Assembly: GCF_013520985.1 (NCBI RefSeq)
Contig: NZ_JACDTY010000014.1
Location: forward strand, 62,001 to 126,000
DNA: 64,000 nt
Source: Mesorhizobium neociceri
Lineage (GTDB): Bacteria; Pseudomonadota; Alphaproteobacteria; Rhizobiales; Rhizobiaceae
Direction: 5' to 3'
The position numbers were made by a program, and so were the translations under genes. Below, piece by piece: positions 37,250 through 46,487 of this stretch (position 1 is its first letter; the number at the start of each line of letters is the position of its first letter). Below the pieces are notes generated by a model. That model was given only the letters and a program-made list of their open reading frames with translations, was not told where the DNA came from and made no database searches.

Positions 37250-37912
37250 ATGCGTGGATTTGCCGAAATGCAGCGGCCGCAGACGGTGGCCGAACAAGTT
37301 GCCAATGTGCTGCGCGAGGCGATCGCCGATGGCAGCCTGGCGGACGGCACGGCGCTCCGCCAGGACGACCTTGCGCTGCGCTTCGGCTTCAGCCGCATGC
37401 CGATCCGCGACGCGCTGCGCCAGCTCGAGGCCGAAGGCATCGTGCAGATCCACCCGACCAAGGGCGCGCATGTCGCCCGTATGGACGCCACCGAGATCAG
37501 GGAGATCTTTGCGTTGCGCGACCTGCTCGAAAGCCAGGCGCTCAGCCTGTCTGTCCCAACGCTTGGCAGTGAAAAGCTCGACGAGGCAGCGCAGGTGCTC
37601 GCCCGCATCGACGCCGAGCCTGATGTCGCCCGTTGGGGTGCGCTGAACCGGACCTTCCACCTGGCGCTCTACAGCGCCTGCGGCAACGCCCGGCTGCTCG
37701 GCCTGATCGAAGCGCACCACAATGCCGCCGACCGTTATGTCCGCATGCTCCTGTCCAGCCTCGACTATCGCGGCGTCTCGCAGGCCGAACACCGCGAACT
37801 GCTCGCCGCCTGCCGCAAGCGCGACGCGGCGGAAGCCGTGCGTGTGCTGAAGAAACATCTCTGCGATGGCATGGAGACGCTGGCCAAGGCCGGGATGCTC
37901 AGGAGGGGGTGA
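37250..37912 (+). CDS. GntR-family regulator, FCD subgroup
   Basis: 220 residues with AGGAGGGG before the ATG. The winged helix comprises TVAEQVANVLREAIADGSLADGTALRQDDLA, FGFSRMPIRDALRQLEAEGIV and QIHPTKGAHVA. The C-terminal FCD effector domain shows EIREIFALRDLLES, NRTFHLALYSACGN and AEHRELLAACRKRD, with the His/Asp metal-binding pattern of that family. Probably represses the divergent FAD oxidoreductase, and perhaps the downstream FMO. Confidence 0.88.
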   Translation: MRGFAEMQRPQTVAEQVANVLREAIADGSLADGTALRQDDLALRFGFSRMPIRDALRQLEAEGIVQIHPTKGAHVARMDATEIREIFALRDLLESQALSLSVPTLGSEKLDEAAQVLARIDAEPDVARWGALNRTFHLALYSACGNARLLGLIEAHHNAADRYVRMLLSSLDYRGVSQAEHRELLAACRKRDAAEAVRVLKKHLCDGMETLAKAGMLRRG

Positions 37913-37924
37913 GAAGTTCGCTCC

Positions 37925-38072
37925 CCCTTCTGCCCTTGTGGGAGAAGGTGTCGCCGAAGGCGACGGATGAGGGGTTGTTCCAGGGAACGCCAAGGCCTCA
38001 CTCCGCTGGAACACCCCTCATCCGTCTCGGCGCTATCGCGCCGATCCACCTTCTCCCACAAGGGGAGAAGGG
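37925..38072. repeat. Intergenic mosaic palindromic repeat
   Basis: The two ends are inverted copies: CCCTTCTGCCCTTGTGGGAG on the left and its near-complement ending CACAAGGGGAGAAGGG on the right, with shared AAGGTG...CGGATGAGGGG segments and a TGTTCCAG core. This is the layout of rhizobial intergenic mosaic elements. It fills most of the gap between the GntR gene and the FMO gene. Confidence 0.7.
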
Positions 38073-38141
38073 AAGGCGCCCCCACTTGTCCCGCCTGTGC
38101 CTCCGCGCATAGCTTTAGCCAGCCGGCGGGAGGAGAATCGC

Positions 38142-39245
38142 TTGGACACCACTGTCGTCATTGTCGGCGCCGGCCCGGCCGGCCTTGCGGTCGGCGCCTG
38201 CCTGAAGCGGGCAGGGGTGAATTTCGTCATCCTCGAAAAAGCCCGGGAGGTGGCGCCCGCCTGGCGGCGGCACTATCGTCGGCTGCATCTGCATACGGTC
38301 AAGTCGTTCTCTTCGCTGCCGTTCCAGCCATTTCCCAGGGACTATCCGCGCTACGTGCCGCGCGAACTGGTGGTCCGTTACCTCGACGACTACGCGCAAA
38401 AATTCGATCTGCGCCCGCGCTTCGGCGTGACGGTGAGATCCATTCGCCGCGACGACAGCGGTTTTCTGGTCGAGGCGGAATCGGATAGCCTGACAGCGCG
38501 CCATGTCGTCATTGCCAGCGGCAACAATGCAGAGCCGATCGTTCCCAAGCTTGCCGCCATCGAGGACTTCAGGGGCGAGGTCCTGCACAGCGCCGACTAT
38601 ACGCAAGCCGCACCCTTTGTCGGCCGCTCGGTGCTGATCGTCGGCATGGGCAACACCGGCGCCGAGATCGCGCTCGACCTCGCCGAAAGCGGCGCCAAGC
38701 CTACCATTTCGGTGCGCAAGGGCGTCCACATCGTACCGCGCCAACTGTTCGGCGTGCCGATCCAGATGGTCGGCATCGCCAGCCGGCCAATGCCGCAGGC
38801 GCTGAACGACTGGATGTTCCCGATCATTCTCGATTTCGCCCTGGGCAAGCTCGACAAATACGGCATCGTCCGGCCCAGGCAAGGCATCCTGCAGCAGATC
38901 GACGAGGTCGGGCGCATCCCGGTCATCGATGTCGGCACGGTGGACGCGATCACCAAAGGCGCCATCAAGATCGCTCCCGACATCGCGCGCTTCGCCGAAC
39001 ACGGCGCGGAGTTTACCGATGGCAGGCGGGAGAACTTCGACGCGGTCATCCTCGCCACCGGCTACCGACCGGGCTACGAGAAATTCGTTCCAGCCGAACT
39101 GCAGCCGGAACGCAGCGGCGTCAACGCCCGCGCCTCGCAGCTCGGCCTCTACCTCGTCGGCTTCTACAACCCGGTCACCGGTCTGTTGCGGGAAATCGGC
39201 CGCGAGGCGATTGCAGTGGCGGCCGACATTGCGCGGCGTGGGTGA
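38142..39245 (+). CDS. Flavin-containing monooxygenase-like protein
   Basis: 367 residues from a TTG with GGGAGGAGAATCGC directly before it, the only well-placed ribosome site. FAD motif VVIVGAGPAGLAVG, the FMO-identifying FRGEVLHSADY, the NADPH motif VLIVGMGNTGAEIALDLAESG and the ATGYRP segment are all present, in the order of YUCCA-type/bacterial FMOs. It should oxygenate a soft nucleophile (N or S) or a keto acid with NADPH and O2. It follows the GntR gene and the mosaic repeat; a shared regulon is possible. Confidence 0.83.
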   Translation: MDTTVVIVGAGPAGLAVGACLKRAGVNFVILEKAREVAPAWRRHYRRLHLHTVKSFSSLPFQPFPRDYPRYVPRELVVRYLDDYAQKFDLRPRFGVTVRSIRRDDSGFLVEAESDSLTARHVVIASGNNAEPIVPKLAAIEDFRGEVLHSADYTQAAPFVGRSVLIVGMGNTGAEIALDLAESGAKPTISVRKGVHIVPRQLFGVPIQMVGIASRPMPQALNDWMFPIILDFALGKLDKYGIVRPRQGILQQIDEVGRIPVIDVGTVDAITKGAIKIAPDIARFAEHGAEFTDGRRENFDAVILATGYRPGYEKFVPAELQPERSGVNARASQLGLYLVGFYNPVTGLLREIGREAIAVAADIARRG

Positions 39246-39271
39246 AAGAAGCGCTGTCGGCCAAGCTGCCA

Positions 39272-39294
39272 ATCTCCCCCGCAAGGGGGGAGAT
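39272..39294. terminator. Bidirectional hairpin, partial mosaic repeat
   Basis: ATCTCCCCC-GCAA-GG(G)GGGGAGAT folds into a strong hairpin between the convergent FMO stop (39245) and LysR stop (39294-39296). The sequence TGCCAATCTCCCCC also occurs, inverted, in the element at 59069-59225, so this is probably half of that repeat family reused as a terminator. Confidence 0.55.
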
Positions 39295-40193
39295 CAGCTA
39301 TCTTTCACCGCCCCCTCATCCAGCAGCCATTGCCGCACCGCTTGCGTCGGCTCGGGGTGCCGTTGTTTGCGAGGCACCACGACATAGAAATCCTGCGTGC
39401 CGCGCATCTCTGCATCGAGCGGCTGCACCAGCCGGCCGGCGGCAATGTCGGCTGCGACGAGGAAGCGGCTGGCCAGCGCGATGCCCTGGCCGGCAATGGC
39501 CGCGTCGATCGCCAGGCTGGTCTGATTGAAGCGCATGCGTTTTGCCTCTGTGGCCATCTTCAGGCCGAGTGCCTTTTCCATGAACTCCGGCCATAGATTG
39601 TGCGCGTCGTGCAAAAGCACGTGGTGCTGGATGTCGGTCGGCACGATCTCGTTTTCACCGGCCGGCAGCAGGGCAGGGCTGCAGATGGCGACGATCTGCT
39701 GCGGAAACAAAAGGTCGACCATCAGGCCGGCACCGAAGGGCGGGCGGCCTTGCCTGACCGCAATGTCGACGCCATCGGCCTGAAAACTCGACAGGCTTTC
39801 GCTGGCGAGAATCCTGAGGTCGACCAGCGGATTGTGCGCCACGAACTCCGGCAGTTTCGGGATCAGCCATTTGGTGGCAAAGCTCGGCGTGACGCTGATG
39901 GTCAGCCGCGCCGGTTCGGGCCGCAGCAGCAAGGTGGCCTCCGAGATCAGGTCGAAGGCGCGGCGGATGTTCGGCACGTAGGCGCGGCCCTCGTCGGTCA
40001 GTGCCAGGCCGCGCGGCAGCCGCTCGAACAGTTTTGTGCCGAGATCGGCTTCCAGCCCGCGTATATGCTGCGCCACCGCCCCTTGCGTCACGTTCAGTTC
40101 CTCGGCGGCGATGCGGAAGTTGAGATGGCGCGCGGCGGCCTCGAAGGCGCGCAGCGCATTCAACGGCGGCAGGCTCAGGAAGGCTTCGGGCAT
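39294..40193 (-). CDS. LysR-family regulator, GcvA-like
   Basis: 299 residues. LPPLNALRAFEAAARHLNFRIAAEELNVTQGAVAQHIRGLEADLG is the helix-turn-helix of the GcvA subgroup, and GLALTDEGRAYVP the wing. The effector domain contains PEFVAHNPLVDLRI, GQGIALASRFLVAADIAAGRLV and ends normally, so it is full length. It is divergent from the SDR at 40324, about 130 bp apart, and probably controls it. Confidence 0.88.
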   Translation of the reverse strand: MPEAFLSLPPLNALRAFEAAARHLNFRIAAEELNVTQGAVAQHIRGLEADLGTKLFERLPRGLALTDEGRAYVPNIRRAFDLISEATLLLRPEPARLTISVTPSFATKWLIPKLPEFVAHNPLVDLRILASESLSSFQADGVDIAVRQGRPPFGAGLMVDLLFPQQIVAICSPALLPAGENEIVPTDIQHHVLLHDAHNLWPEFMEKALGLKMATEAKRMRFNQTSLAIDAAIAGQGIALASRFLVAADIAAGRLVQPLDAEMRGTQDFYVVVPRKQRHPEPTQAVRQWLLDEGAVKDS

Positions 40194-40323
40194 GCAGGAG
40201 TTTTTCTACAGCTTGATTTCAGGCTTTCTGGTTCGAACCAGAGAGCAAAACCAGTTATAGCATTGCTCGAACGTCGGAAACATGGGCTTTCAGAGTCCCG
40301 CCAACCCGCGAAGGAAAATCTTC

Positions 40324-41028
40324 ATGAGTGTAGAAAAAGTGGCAGTGGTCGTCGCTGGTGGCAGCGGCATGGGCGCGGCAGCGGCCAAGCGCCTGGCGGC
40401 GGACGGTTTCAAGGTTGCGATCCTGTCGTCCTCCGGCAAGGGCGAGGCGCTGGCCAAGGAGCTTGACGGCCTCGGCGTCACCGGTTCCAACCAGTCGAAT
40501 GACGATCTGCAGCGCCTCGCCGACCTGACGCTCGAGCGCTACGGCCGCATCGACGTGCTGGTCAACAGCGGCGGCCATGGGCCACGCGCGCCGATCCTCG
40601 AGATATCAGACGAACAATGGCACACCGGCATGGACGTCTACCTGCTCAACGTCATCCGGCCGGTGCGCATCGTGGCGCCGCAGATGGTCAAGCAGAAGGC
40701 CGGCGCCATCATCAACATTTCGACGGCCTGGGTGGTCGAGCCGAGCCCGATGTTCCCGACCTCCGCCGTGTTCCGCGCCGGCCTTGCCGCCTACACCAAG
40801 ATATTCGCCAACACCTACGCCGCCGACAATGTGCGCATGAACAATGTGCTGCCCGGCTGGATCGACAGCCTGCCGGCCACCGAGGAGCGCCGCGACAGCG
40901 TGCCGATGCAGCGCTACGGCACTTCGGAGGAAGTCGCCGCCACCATCGCCTTCCTCGCATCTGAAGGCGCCGGCTATATCACCGGCCAGAACATCCGCGT
41001 CGACGGCGGCATCATCCGCGCCATCTGA
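40324..41028 (+). CDS. SDR-family protein with an altered active site
   Basis: 234 residues from MSVEKVAVVVAGGSGMG; the 14 residues upstream in the same frame look like leader. Cofactor motif GGSGMG is intact, but NNAG is NSGG and the active-site segment reads TSAVFRAGLAAYTK, so Phe replaces the catalytic Tyr and there is no Lys four residues later. NVRMNNVLPGWIDSLP and the C-terminal YITGQNIRVDGG are SDR-like. A group of SDRs with exactly this FRAGL segment exists; whether they are catalytic is unclear. Divergent from the LysR gene. Confidence 0.75.
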   Translation: MSVEKVAVVVAGGSGMGAAAAKRLAADGFKVAILSSSGKGEALAKELDGLGVTGSNQSNDDLQRLADLTLERYGRIDVLVNSGGHGPRAPILEISDEQWHTGMDVYLLNVIRPVRIVAPQMVKQKAGAIINISTAWVVEPSPMFPTSAVFRAGLAAYTKIFANTYAADNVRMNNVLPGWIDSLPATEERRDSVPMQRYGTSEEVAATIAFLASEGAGYITGQNIRVDGGIIRAI

Positions 41029-41087
41029 TCAAGGCGGCTCAAGGCGTGATCGCCAGATCGCGAAAGATCGTGGTCAAACAGAGAGAT

Positions 41088-41122
41088 AGAGCGCCATCCT
41101 GAATCGGTTCGCGATGGGCTCT
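41088..41122. terminator. Hairpin between convergent genes
   Basis: AGAGCGCCATC (41088) and GATGGGCTCT (41113) pair with one bulge around a 14-base loop, between the SDR stop and the DUF922 stop. Good position for a shared terminator; no long T-run. Confidence 0.45.
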
Positions 41123-41762
41123 ATTTCCCGGTCATCAGATTAAAGACCAGCTGCCGCAGATTGCCGCCGGGACCGAATTCGACCTTGTCGAAGTCCCGGC
41201 TGGCCTGCCGCTGCGCCAGCGAGATTTCGGCGAGTTGCCGGGTCAGTTCGGTCCTGATCTTGCTGCAGCCGGGGTCGTCCGCGACAGTCAAGCCGACACT
41301 TATCGCTTCGATCTTGCGCACCATCTCGACGATGGCCGCGCCATGCACCTTTTCATGGGCGGCGAGCCCGGCGGCGAAAATCTCCCAGCTCTTCTGCACG
41401 GCAGGGGCCAGCGGCGCGGCCGGCTTGGGCAAGGTGTAGGTGATGATGAGTTTCGGCCGCGCCGATTTAAGCACGCAGGCGCCACCTTGCGGCTTGTAGT
41501 CCCTGGTCCAGGTCAGCTTGAAATTGGTGTGCGCAATGACCCGGCCCTTGCCGAGCAACGGCCCCGCTTCGCCGATCGAGGCATAGAGATCGGGGCCGCT
41601 CTGCCCTGATATGGCATAGGTTTCGACCTTCTCGACCGGCTTCCAGTCGGCGCGCGCCGGCGTGGCAACGAGCAAGGCCGCCAGCAGGGCGAACAGAATG
41701 CCGGGTCTCATGACCAAGCGAAGCTTTCCGATCGGACGCATCATGAGCGTGGGGAAGCGCAT
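41121..41762 (-). CDS. DUF922 secreted protein
   Basis: 213 residues as given; internal ATGs at residues 7, 8 and 18 are alternative starts, the last giving a shorter signal peptide (RPGILFALLAALLVATPARA). The mature protein contains TYAISGQSG, HTNFKLTWTRDY and HEKVHG in LAAHEKVHGAAIVEMVRKIE, a HExxH-like pattern with Lys in place of the usual third residue, characteristic of DUF922 proteins, sometimes described as possible Zn proteases. Periplasmic or secreted. Function unproven. Confidence 0.8.
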   Translation of the reverse strand: MRFPTLMMRPIGKLRLVMRPGILFALLAALLVATPARADWKPVEKVETYAISGQSGPDLYASIGEAGPLLGKGRVIAHTNFKLTWTRDYKPQGGACVLKSARPKLIITYTLPKPAAPLAPAVQKSWEIFAAGLAAHEKVHGAAIVEMVRKIEAISVGLTVADDPGCSKIRTELTRQLAEISLAQRQASRDFDKVEFGPGGNLRQLVFNLMTGK

Positions 41763-41770
41763 CGTGGCAT

Positions 41771-42709
41771 TCAGGCCACCAGCTCCGCACGGGCGTTGCG
41801 CCGGATCACCTGAGGGGGCTGTCCGAAGGCGCGCAGGAAGGCGCGGCGCATGCGGTCACGATCGGCAAAGCCCGTTTGCCGGGCAATAATGTCGATGGAA
41901 TGGCGGCTCTGCTCCATCATCAGCCGGGCGGCCTCGACCCGCAAATTCTCGACCGCCTTGGCCGGCGATTGGCCGGTTTCGGCACGAAAGGCACGGCTGA
42001 ACTGGCGCGGGCTGAGATGCGCCGCCTCGGCAAGCTCGCCGACCGTCAGCGGCGTATCGAGATTGCGCTTGGCATAGGCCAAGGCGTTCTGGATACGGTC
42101 GGACTTGGGCGCCAGCGCCAACAGGGCCGAATGCTGCGACTGACCACCGGCGCGCCGGTGATAGACGACCAGTTGCCTGGCAACCGCACGAGCAACGTCT
42201 GCGCCGAGATCCTGTTCGACCATCGCCAGCGCCAGGTCGATCCCGGCGGTCATTCCGGCTGAGGTCCATACCTGGCCGTCGACGATGAAGATACGGTCTT
42301 CCTCCACCTTCACTTTCGGAAACCGGGCCTGCAAGTCGCGGGCGCGGTTCCAGTGCGTGGTCGCGCGACGGCCGTCGAGCAGACCCGCCTCGGCGAGAAT
42401 GAAGGCGCCGAGGCAGGTCGCCGCAATCCGCCGGCATCGCGCGGGCGCTTGCCGCGCAAATTCGATCAGGCCCGGCGTTGGCGCTTCGGTGCCGCGGCCG
42501 AAAATCAGCGTATCGAAATTCGCAGCGCCGAACGGCTCCGTGGCGACGCTCATGCCAAGCGAGGTGCGGACCGAACCGCCGGTCTCGGACAGCAGGTGCA
42601 CCTCATAGACAGGCTCACCCATTTCGAAATTCGCAAATTCGAACGCCGAGGCCACCGCAAAGCTCATCACCCGGAAACCGGGGGAGACGACGAAGCCGAT
42701 GCGTTGCAT
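41771..42709 (-). CDS. GlxA-type regulator (DJ-1/PfpI plus AraC)
   Basis: 312 residues from MQRIGFVVSPGFRVMSF; the longer frame upstream is not family-like. Residues 1-190 form a class-I amidotransferase/DJ-1 domain with ATCLGAFILAEAGLLDGRRATTHW, where Cys sits at the nucleophile-elbow position. Residues about 215-310 form an AraC-type domain: LTVGELAEAAHLSPRQFSRAFRAETGQSP and IARQTGFADRDRMRRAFLRAFGQPP. It is divergent from the SDR at 42827 and probably controls it. Confidence 0.88.
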   Translation of the reverse strand: MQRIGFVVSPGFRVMSFAVASAFEFANFEMGEPVYEVHLLSETGGSVRTSLGMSVATEPFGAANFDTLIFGRGTEAPTPGLIEFARQAPARCRRIAATCLGAFILAEAGLLDGRRATTHWNRARDLQARFPKVKVEEDRIFIVDGQVWTSAGMTAGIDLALAMVEQDLGADVARAVARQLVVYHRRAGGQSQHSALLALAPKSDRIQNALAYAKRNLDTPLTVGELAEAAHLSPRQFSRAFRAETGQSPAKAVENLRVEAARLMMEQSRHSIDIIARQTGFADRDRMRRAFLRAFGQPPQVIRRNARAELVA

Positions 42710-42826
42710 GGGGACCCTCGCACAATGTCCTAAAACGTCGGTTATATGACATTTGGGCCTCGTCGTCACAAGCCTAATCTCCCCCGGCAAACACCGACGG
42801 CTCGTTGGAAGACAGGGAGACAAAAT

Positions 42827-43651
42827 ATGAGCGCTACTGAAAGCAAGGGCACGGCGCTGATTACCGGCGCCTCCTCAGGCATTGGCGCGGTCTATGCCGA
42901 CCGTCTGGCCAGACGCGGCTATGACCTGATCCTTGTTGCCCGCAACGGGAGCCGGCTCGCGGTGTTGGCCCAACGCCTGAAAGACGAGACAGGCCGATCG
43001 GTCGAGACGATCGCAGCCGATCTCAACGACAGTCAGGAACTGGCCGGGATCGAGAAGGTCCTGCGTTCGGATGCAGGCACTGCCATGCTGGTGAACAATG
43101 CCGGCGTCGGCGCGACGACACCGCTGCTAAATTCAGACGTCAAGAAGATGGAGGAGATGATCCAGCTCAATGTCAGCGCGCTTACCCGGCTGACCTACGC
43201 CGCGGCACCCGGCTTCGTCGCGCGAGGCGGCGGCACCATCATCAACATCGCTTCGATCGTGGCGATTTCGCCGGAAACACTGAACGGCGTCTACGGCGCC
43301 AGCAAAGCCTTCGTGCTGGCTCTCAGCCAATCCCTGCACCATGAACTGGCAGACAAGGGCGTGCGTATCCAGGCGGTCCTGCCCGGGACGACGGCGACGG
43401 AATTCTGGGATATCGCCGGACTTCCGATCAAGAACCTGCCGACCAAGATCGTGATGTCGGCGGAGGATATGGTCGACGCCGCCCTTGCCGGGCTCGACCA
43501 GGGAGAGATCGTCACGATTCCCTCCCTGGCTGACAAGGTTCAGTGGGATGCATTCGAGACGGCGCGCCGTGCGATGTCGCTCGAGAAGCTTTCGACGGCT
43601 GTGCCGGCCCGCCGATACAACCTCGGCCATCTTGAACCAGCCGACCCATGA
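42827..43651 (+). CDS. Short-chain dehydrogenase/reductase
   Basis: 274 residues from MSATESKGTALITG, with AGGGAGAC upstream. GASSGIG cofactor loop, VNNAGVG, Ser of NIASIVA, and the YGASK catalytic pair (GVYGASKAFVLALSQSL) are all intact. VARN after the second strand points to NADP(H). The family resembles DltE/SadH-like SDRs with a longer C terminus. Divergent from the GlxA regulator with about 115 bp between; likely a GlxA-controlled pair. Confidence 0.87.
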   Translation: MSATESKGTALITGASSGIGAVYADRLARRGYDLILVARNGSRLAVLAQRLKDETGRSVETIAADLNDSQELAGIEKVLRSDAGTAMLVNNAGVGATTPLLNSDVKKMEEMIQLNVSALTRLTYAAAPGFVARGGGTIINIASIVAISPETLNGVYGASKAFVLALSQSLHHELADKGVRIQAVLPGTTATEFWDIAGLPIKNLPTKIVMSAEDMVDAALAGLDQGEIVTIPSLADKVQWDAFETARRAMSLEKLSTAVPARRYNLGHLEPADP

Positions 43652-43781
43652 GCTGACGGCTTCTGCTGCGCTAGCCGGTCGCAACGCTCTCGACCGCAAA
43701 TCTTCGATCAAAAAGGCTGCCCGGCAAGGTGGCGGGTGAGTTCGCGGGCACTGAATCCCCCCGTATGGCATGGAGGAAACT

Positions 43782-44252
43782 ATGGCCCTCACAATCAAGG
43801 TCAACGGCGTCGACCGGGCGGTCGATGTCGAAGGTGACATTCCACTCTTGTGGGTGTTGCGCGACGTGCTCGGCATGACCGGGACGAAGTTCGGTTGCGG
43901 CGCGGCGCTCTGCGGCGCCTGCACAGTGCATATCGACGGCGTCGCCACCCGTTCGTGCATCACGTCGATCGACAGCATTGGCACCTCTGCGATCACGACG
44001 ATCGAAGCAATCGGCGCGACGGCGGCGGGCGCCGAAATCCAGAAGGCCTGGCTCGACCGGGAAGTGGTGCAATGCGGCTACTGCCAGTCCGGCCAGATCA
44101 TGTCAGCCGCGGCGCTCATTGCCAGCAACCCGCATCCGACCGATGCCGACATCGACGACGCGATGTCCGGCAACATCTGCCGCTGCGGGACTTATGTGCG
44201 CATCCGCGAAGCGATCAAGCAAGCCACGCAATCGAACGGGCAGGGAGGTTGA
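43782..44252 (+). CDS. 2Fe-2S subunit of a molybdenum hydroxylase
   Basis: 156 residues; GGAGG precedes the ATG. The first cluster is coordinated by Cys39, Cys44, Cys47 and Cys59 (KFGCGAALCGACTVH). The second has Cys98/Cys101 (QCGYCQSGQ) and Cys133/Cys135 (NICRCGTY). This is the short, two-cluster subunit of the xanthine-oxidase family, most like isoquinoline 1-oxidoreductase alpha. It passes electrons from the Mo subunit (next gene, 2 bp away) to a cytochrome. No FAD subunit gene is present, as expected for this branch. Confidence 0.9.
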   Translation: MALTIKVNGVDRAVDVEGDIPLLWVLRDVLGMTGTKFGCGAALCGACTVHIDGVATRSCITSIDSIGTSAITTIEAIGATAAGAEIQKAWLDREVVQCGYCQSGQIMSAAALIASNPHPTDADIDDAMSGNICRCGTYVRIREAIKQATQSNGQGG

Positions 44253-44254
44253 CG

Positions 44255-46465
44255 ATGATGCTCCACAAGCTGATTTCCGAAGGCGCCGTCACGGATAGGT
44301 CGCCATGGGCGGACGGTCTCTCCCGGCGCAGGTTCCTGCAGGCAGGAGCGGCCGCGGGCGGCGGTCTGATGCTGAGCCTGAACCTGCCATTCGCGAGCGG
44401 CGACGCCCAGGCAGCCGACGCCGAAGGCTTCGCGCCCAATGCGTTCATCCACATCCCAGGCGACGGGCAGATTGTCCTGACCATGCCCTATGTCGAGATG
44501 GGCCAGGGAACCTACACCGCCATTCCGATGCTGATCGCCGAAGAACTGGAGGTGGATCTGAGCGAGGTGCGGCTGGAACATGCGCCGCCCAACGAAAAGC
44601 TCTACGGAAATCCGGCACTGGGCGGGATACAGGCAACCGGCAATTCGAACGCGATACGCGCGGCGTGGCAGCCCATGCGCGAGGCTGGTGCGACGGCGAG
44701 GACCATGTTGGTACAAGCTGCGGCAAAGCGCTGGAATGTCGATCCGGCATCGTGCAGCGCGCAAGGCGGGGAAGTAGTTCACGCGCCGACGGGCAGGCGT
44801 GCCAGCTATGGTGACCTTGCCGCTGACGCCGCCCGCATACCCGTTCCCGCTCCCGAAACCGTGGCGCTCAAGCGACCGGAGGAATTCAGGCTCATCGGCA
44901 CCCCAGCCAAGCGTCTGGACGCACCGGCCAAGGTCAATGGGACGGCCGTCTATGGCATCGATGCCCGGCCGCCGGGCGTCAAGATCGCCACGCTGGCGCA
45001 ATCGCCGGTCTTCGGCGGCCGTGTGAAGAGCGTGGATGACGCGGCAGCCAAGGCGGTCAAGGGCGTGCGCCAGATCGTGCGGCTCGATGACGCCGTCGCG
45101 GTCGTGGCCGACCATATGGGCGCTGCCAAGAAAGGGCTGGAGGCGCTGGCGATCGAATGGGATGACGGACCGCACGCCAAGCTCGGCACCGACGCGATCG
45201 TGGGCGAGCTCGAAAGGGCGACGCTGAATGCGGGGCCGGTTGCGGAGAATATCGGCGATGTCGACGCCGCCCTGTCGGGCGCCGCCACCAAGGTCGAGGC
45301 GATCTACCAGGTTCCGTTCCTCGCGCACGCTGCCATGGAGCCGATGAACTGCACCGTCCATGTTCGCAAGGATGGCTGCGAGATCTGGGTCGGCAGCCAG
45401 GTCCTTGCCCGAGCCCAGGCAGCAGCGGCAGAAGCCGCCGGCCTGCCGCTGGACAAGGTTGTCGTCCACAATCATCTGATCGGCGGTGGCTTCGGGCGCC
45501 GCCTGGAGGTCGATGGCGTCACGCGCGCCGTCGAGATCGCCAAGCATGTCGACGGCCCGGTGAAGGTCGTCTGGACGCGCGAGGAGGATATCCAGCACGA
45601 TATGTACCGGCCCTATTTCTTCGACCGAATATCGGCTGGCCTCGACAGCAAGGGAAAGCCGATCGCCTGGAACCATCGCTTCGCCGGTTCGTCGATCATC
45701 GCGCGCTGGCTGCCGCCTGCGTTCAACAATGGTCTCGACCCCGACACTACCGACGGTGCGATCAATCTCGCCTATGGTCTGGCGAATACGCATGTCGAGT
45801 ATCTGCAGGTGGAACCCGCGGGTATTCCGACTGCCTTCTGGCGCAGCGTCGGGCCGTCGCACAATGTTTTCGTGACCGAAAGCTTCATGGACGAGCTGGC
45901 GGCTGCGGCCAGGCACGATCCTGTCGCCTATCGATTGGCTCTGCTCGACAACGCGCCGCGTGCCAAGGCCGTCCTCGAACTGGCCGCTGAAAAGGCCGGC
46001 TGGGGACAGCCCCTGCCGGAACGGGTTGGCCGGGGCGTGTCCCTGCAGTTTGTCTTCGCCACCTATATGGCGCAGATCGCCGAAGTCGAGGTGTCGAAGG
46101 ACGGCACGGTTCATGTCCGGCGTGTCGTCTGTGCTGTCGATTGCGGCACCGCTGTCAATCCAGATACCGTCCGGGCGCAGATCCAGGGCGCGATCATGTT
46201 CGGCATCACGGCGTCGCTCTATGGCGAGATTTCGCTCAAGGACGGACGTGTCGAGCAAAGCAATTTCGACACCTACCAGATCCTTCGCATGAACGAGGCG
46301 CCGGCGGTCGAGGTGCACATCGTCGGCAGCACGGAGCCTCCAGGCGGAATGGGCGAGGCCGGAACGTCGGCCATCGTTCCGGCCGTGACCAACGCCATCT
46401 TCGCCGCCACGGGCATACGGCTGCGCAAACTGCCGATCGACACCGAGCAACTGAAATCGGCTTGA
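44255..46465 (+). CDS. Molybdopterin-binding subunit of an aldehyde/N-heterocycle oxidoreductase
   Basis: 736 residues from MMLHKLISEGA, start set by GGGAGG about 8 bp upstream. A Tat-type segment SRRRFLQAGAAAGGG suggests export with the cofactor already inserted. GQGTYTAIPMLIAEELEV, LIGGGFGRRLEVDG, a QGAIMFGITASLYGEI segment and GGMGEAGTS with the catalytic Glu follow the order of the isoquinoline 1-oxidoreductase beta group. The likely reaction is hydroxylation or oxidation of an aldehyde or N-heteroaromatic in the periplasm, passing electrons to the cytochrome c encoded next. Substrate unknown. Confidence 0.88.
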   Translation: MMLHKLISEGAVTDRSPWADGLSRRRFLQAGAAAGGGLMLSLNLPFASGDAQAADAEGFAPNAFIHIPGDGQIVLTMPYVEMGQGTYTAIPMLIAEELEVDLSEVRLEHAPPNEKLYGNPALGGIQATGNSNAIRAAWQPMREAGATARTMLVQAAAKRWNVDPASCSAQGGEVVHAPTGRRASYGDLAADAARIPVPAPETVALKRPEEFRLIGTPAKRLDAPAKVNGTAVYGIDARPPGVKIATLAQSPVFGGRVKSVDDAAAKAVKGVRQIVRLDDAVAVVADHMGAAKKGLEALAIEWDDGPHAKLGTDAIVGELERATLNAGPVAENIGDVDAALSGAATKVEAIYQVPFLAHAAMEPMNCTVHVRKDGCEIWVGSQVLARAQAAAAEAAGLPLDKVVVHNHLIGGGFGRRLEVDGVTRAVEIAKHVDGPVKVVWTREEDIQHDMYRPYFFDRISAGLDSKGKPIAWNHRFAGSSIIARWLPPAFNNGLDPDTTDGAINLAYGLANTHVEYLQVEPAGIPTAFWRSVGPSHNVFVTESFMDELAAAARHDPVAYRLALLDNAPRAKAVLELAAEKAGWGQPLPERVGRGVSLQFVFATYMAQIAEVEVSKDGTVHVRRVVCAVDCGTAVNPDTVRAQIQGAIMFGITASLYGEISLKDGRVEQSNFDTYQILRMNEAPAVEVHIVGSTEPPGGMGEAGTSAIVPAVTNAIFAATGIRLRKLPIDTEQLKSA

Positions 46466-46487
46466 AGCAACCCGCTGGAGAATAGCA

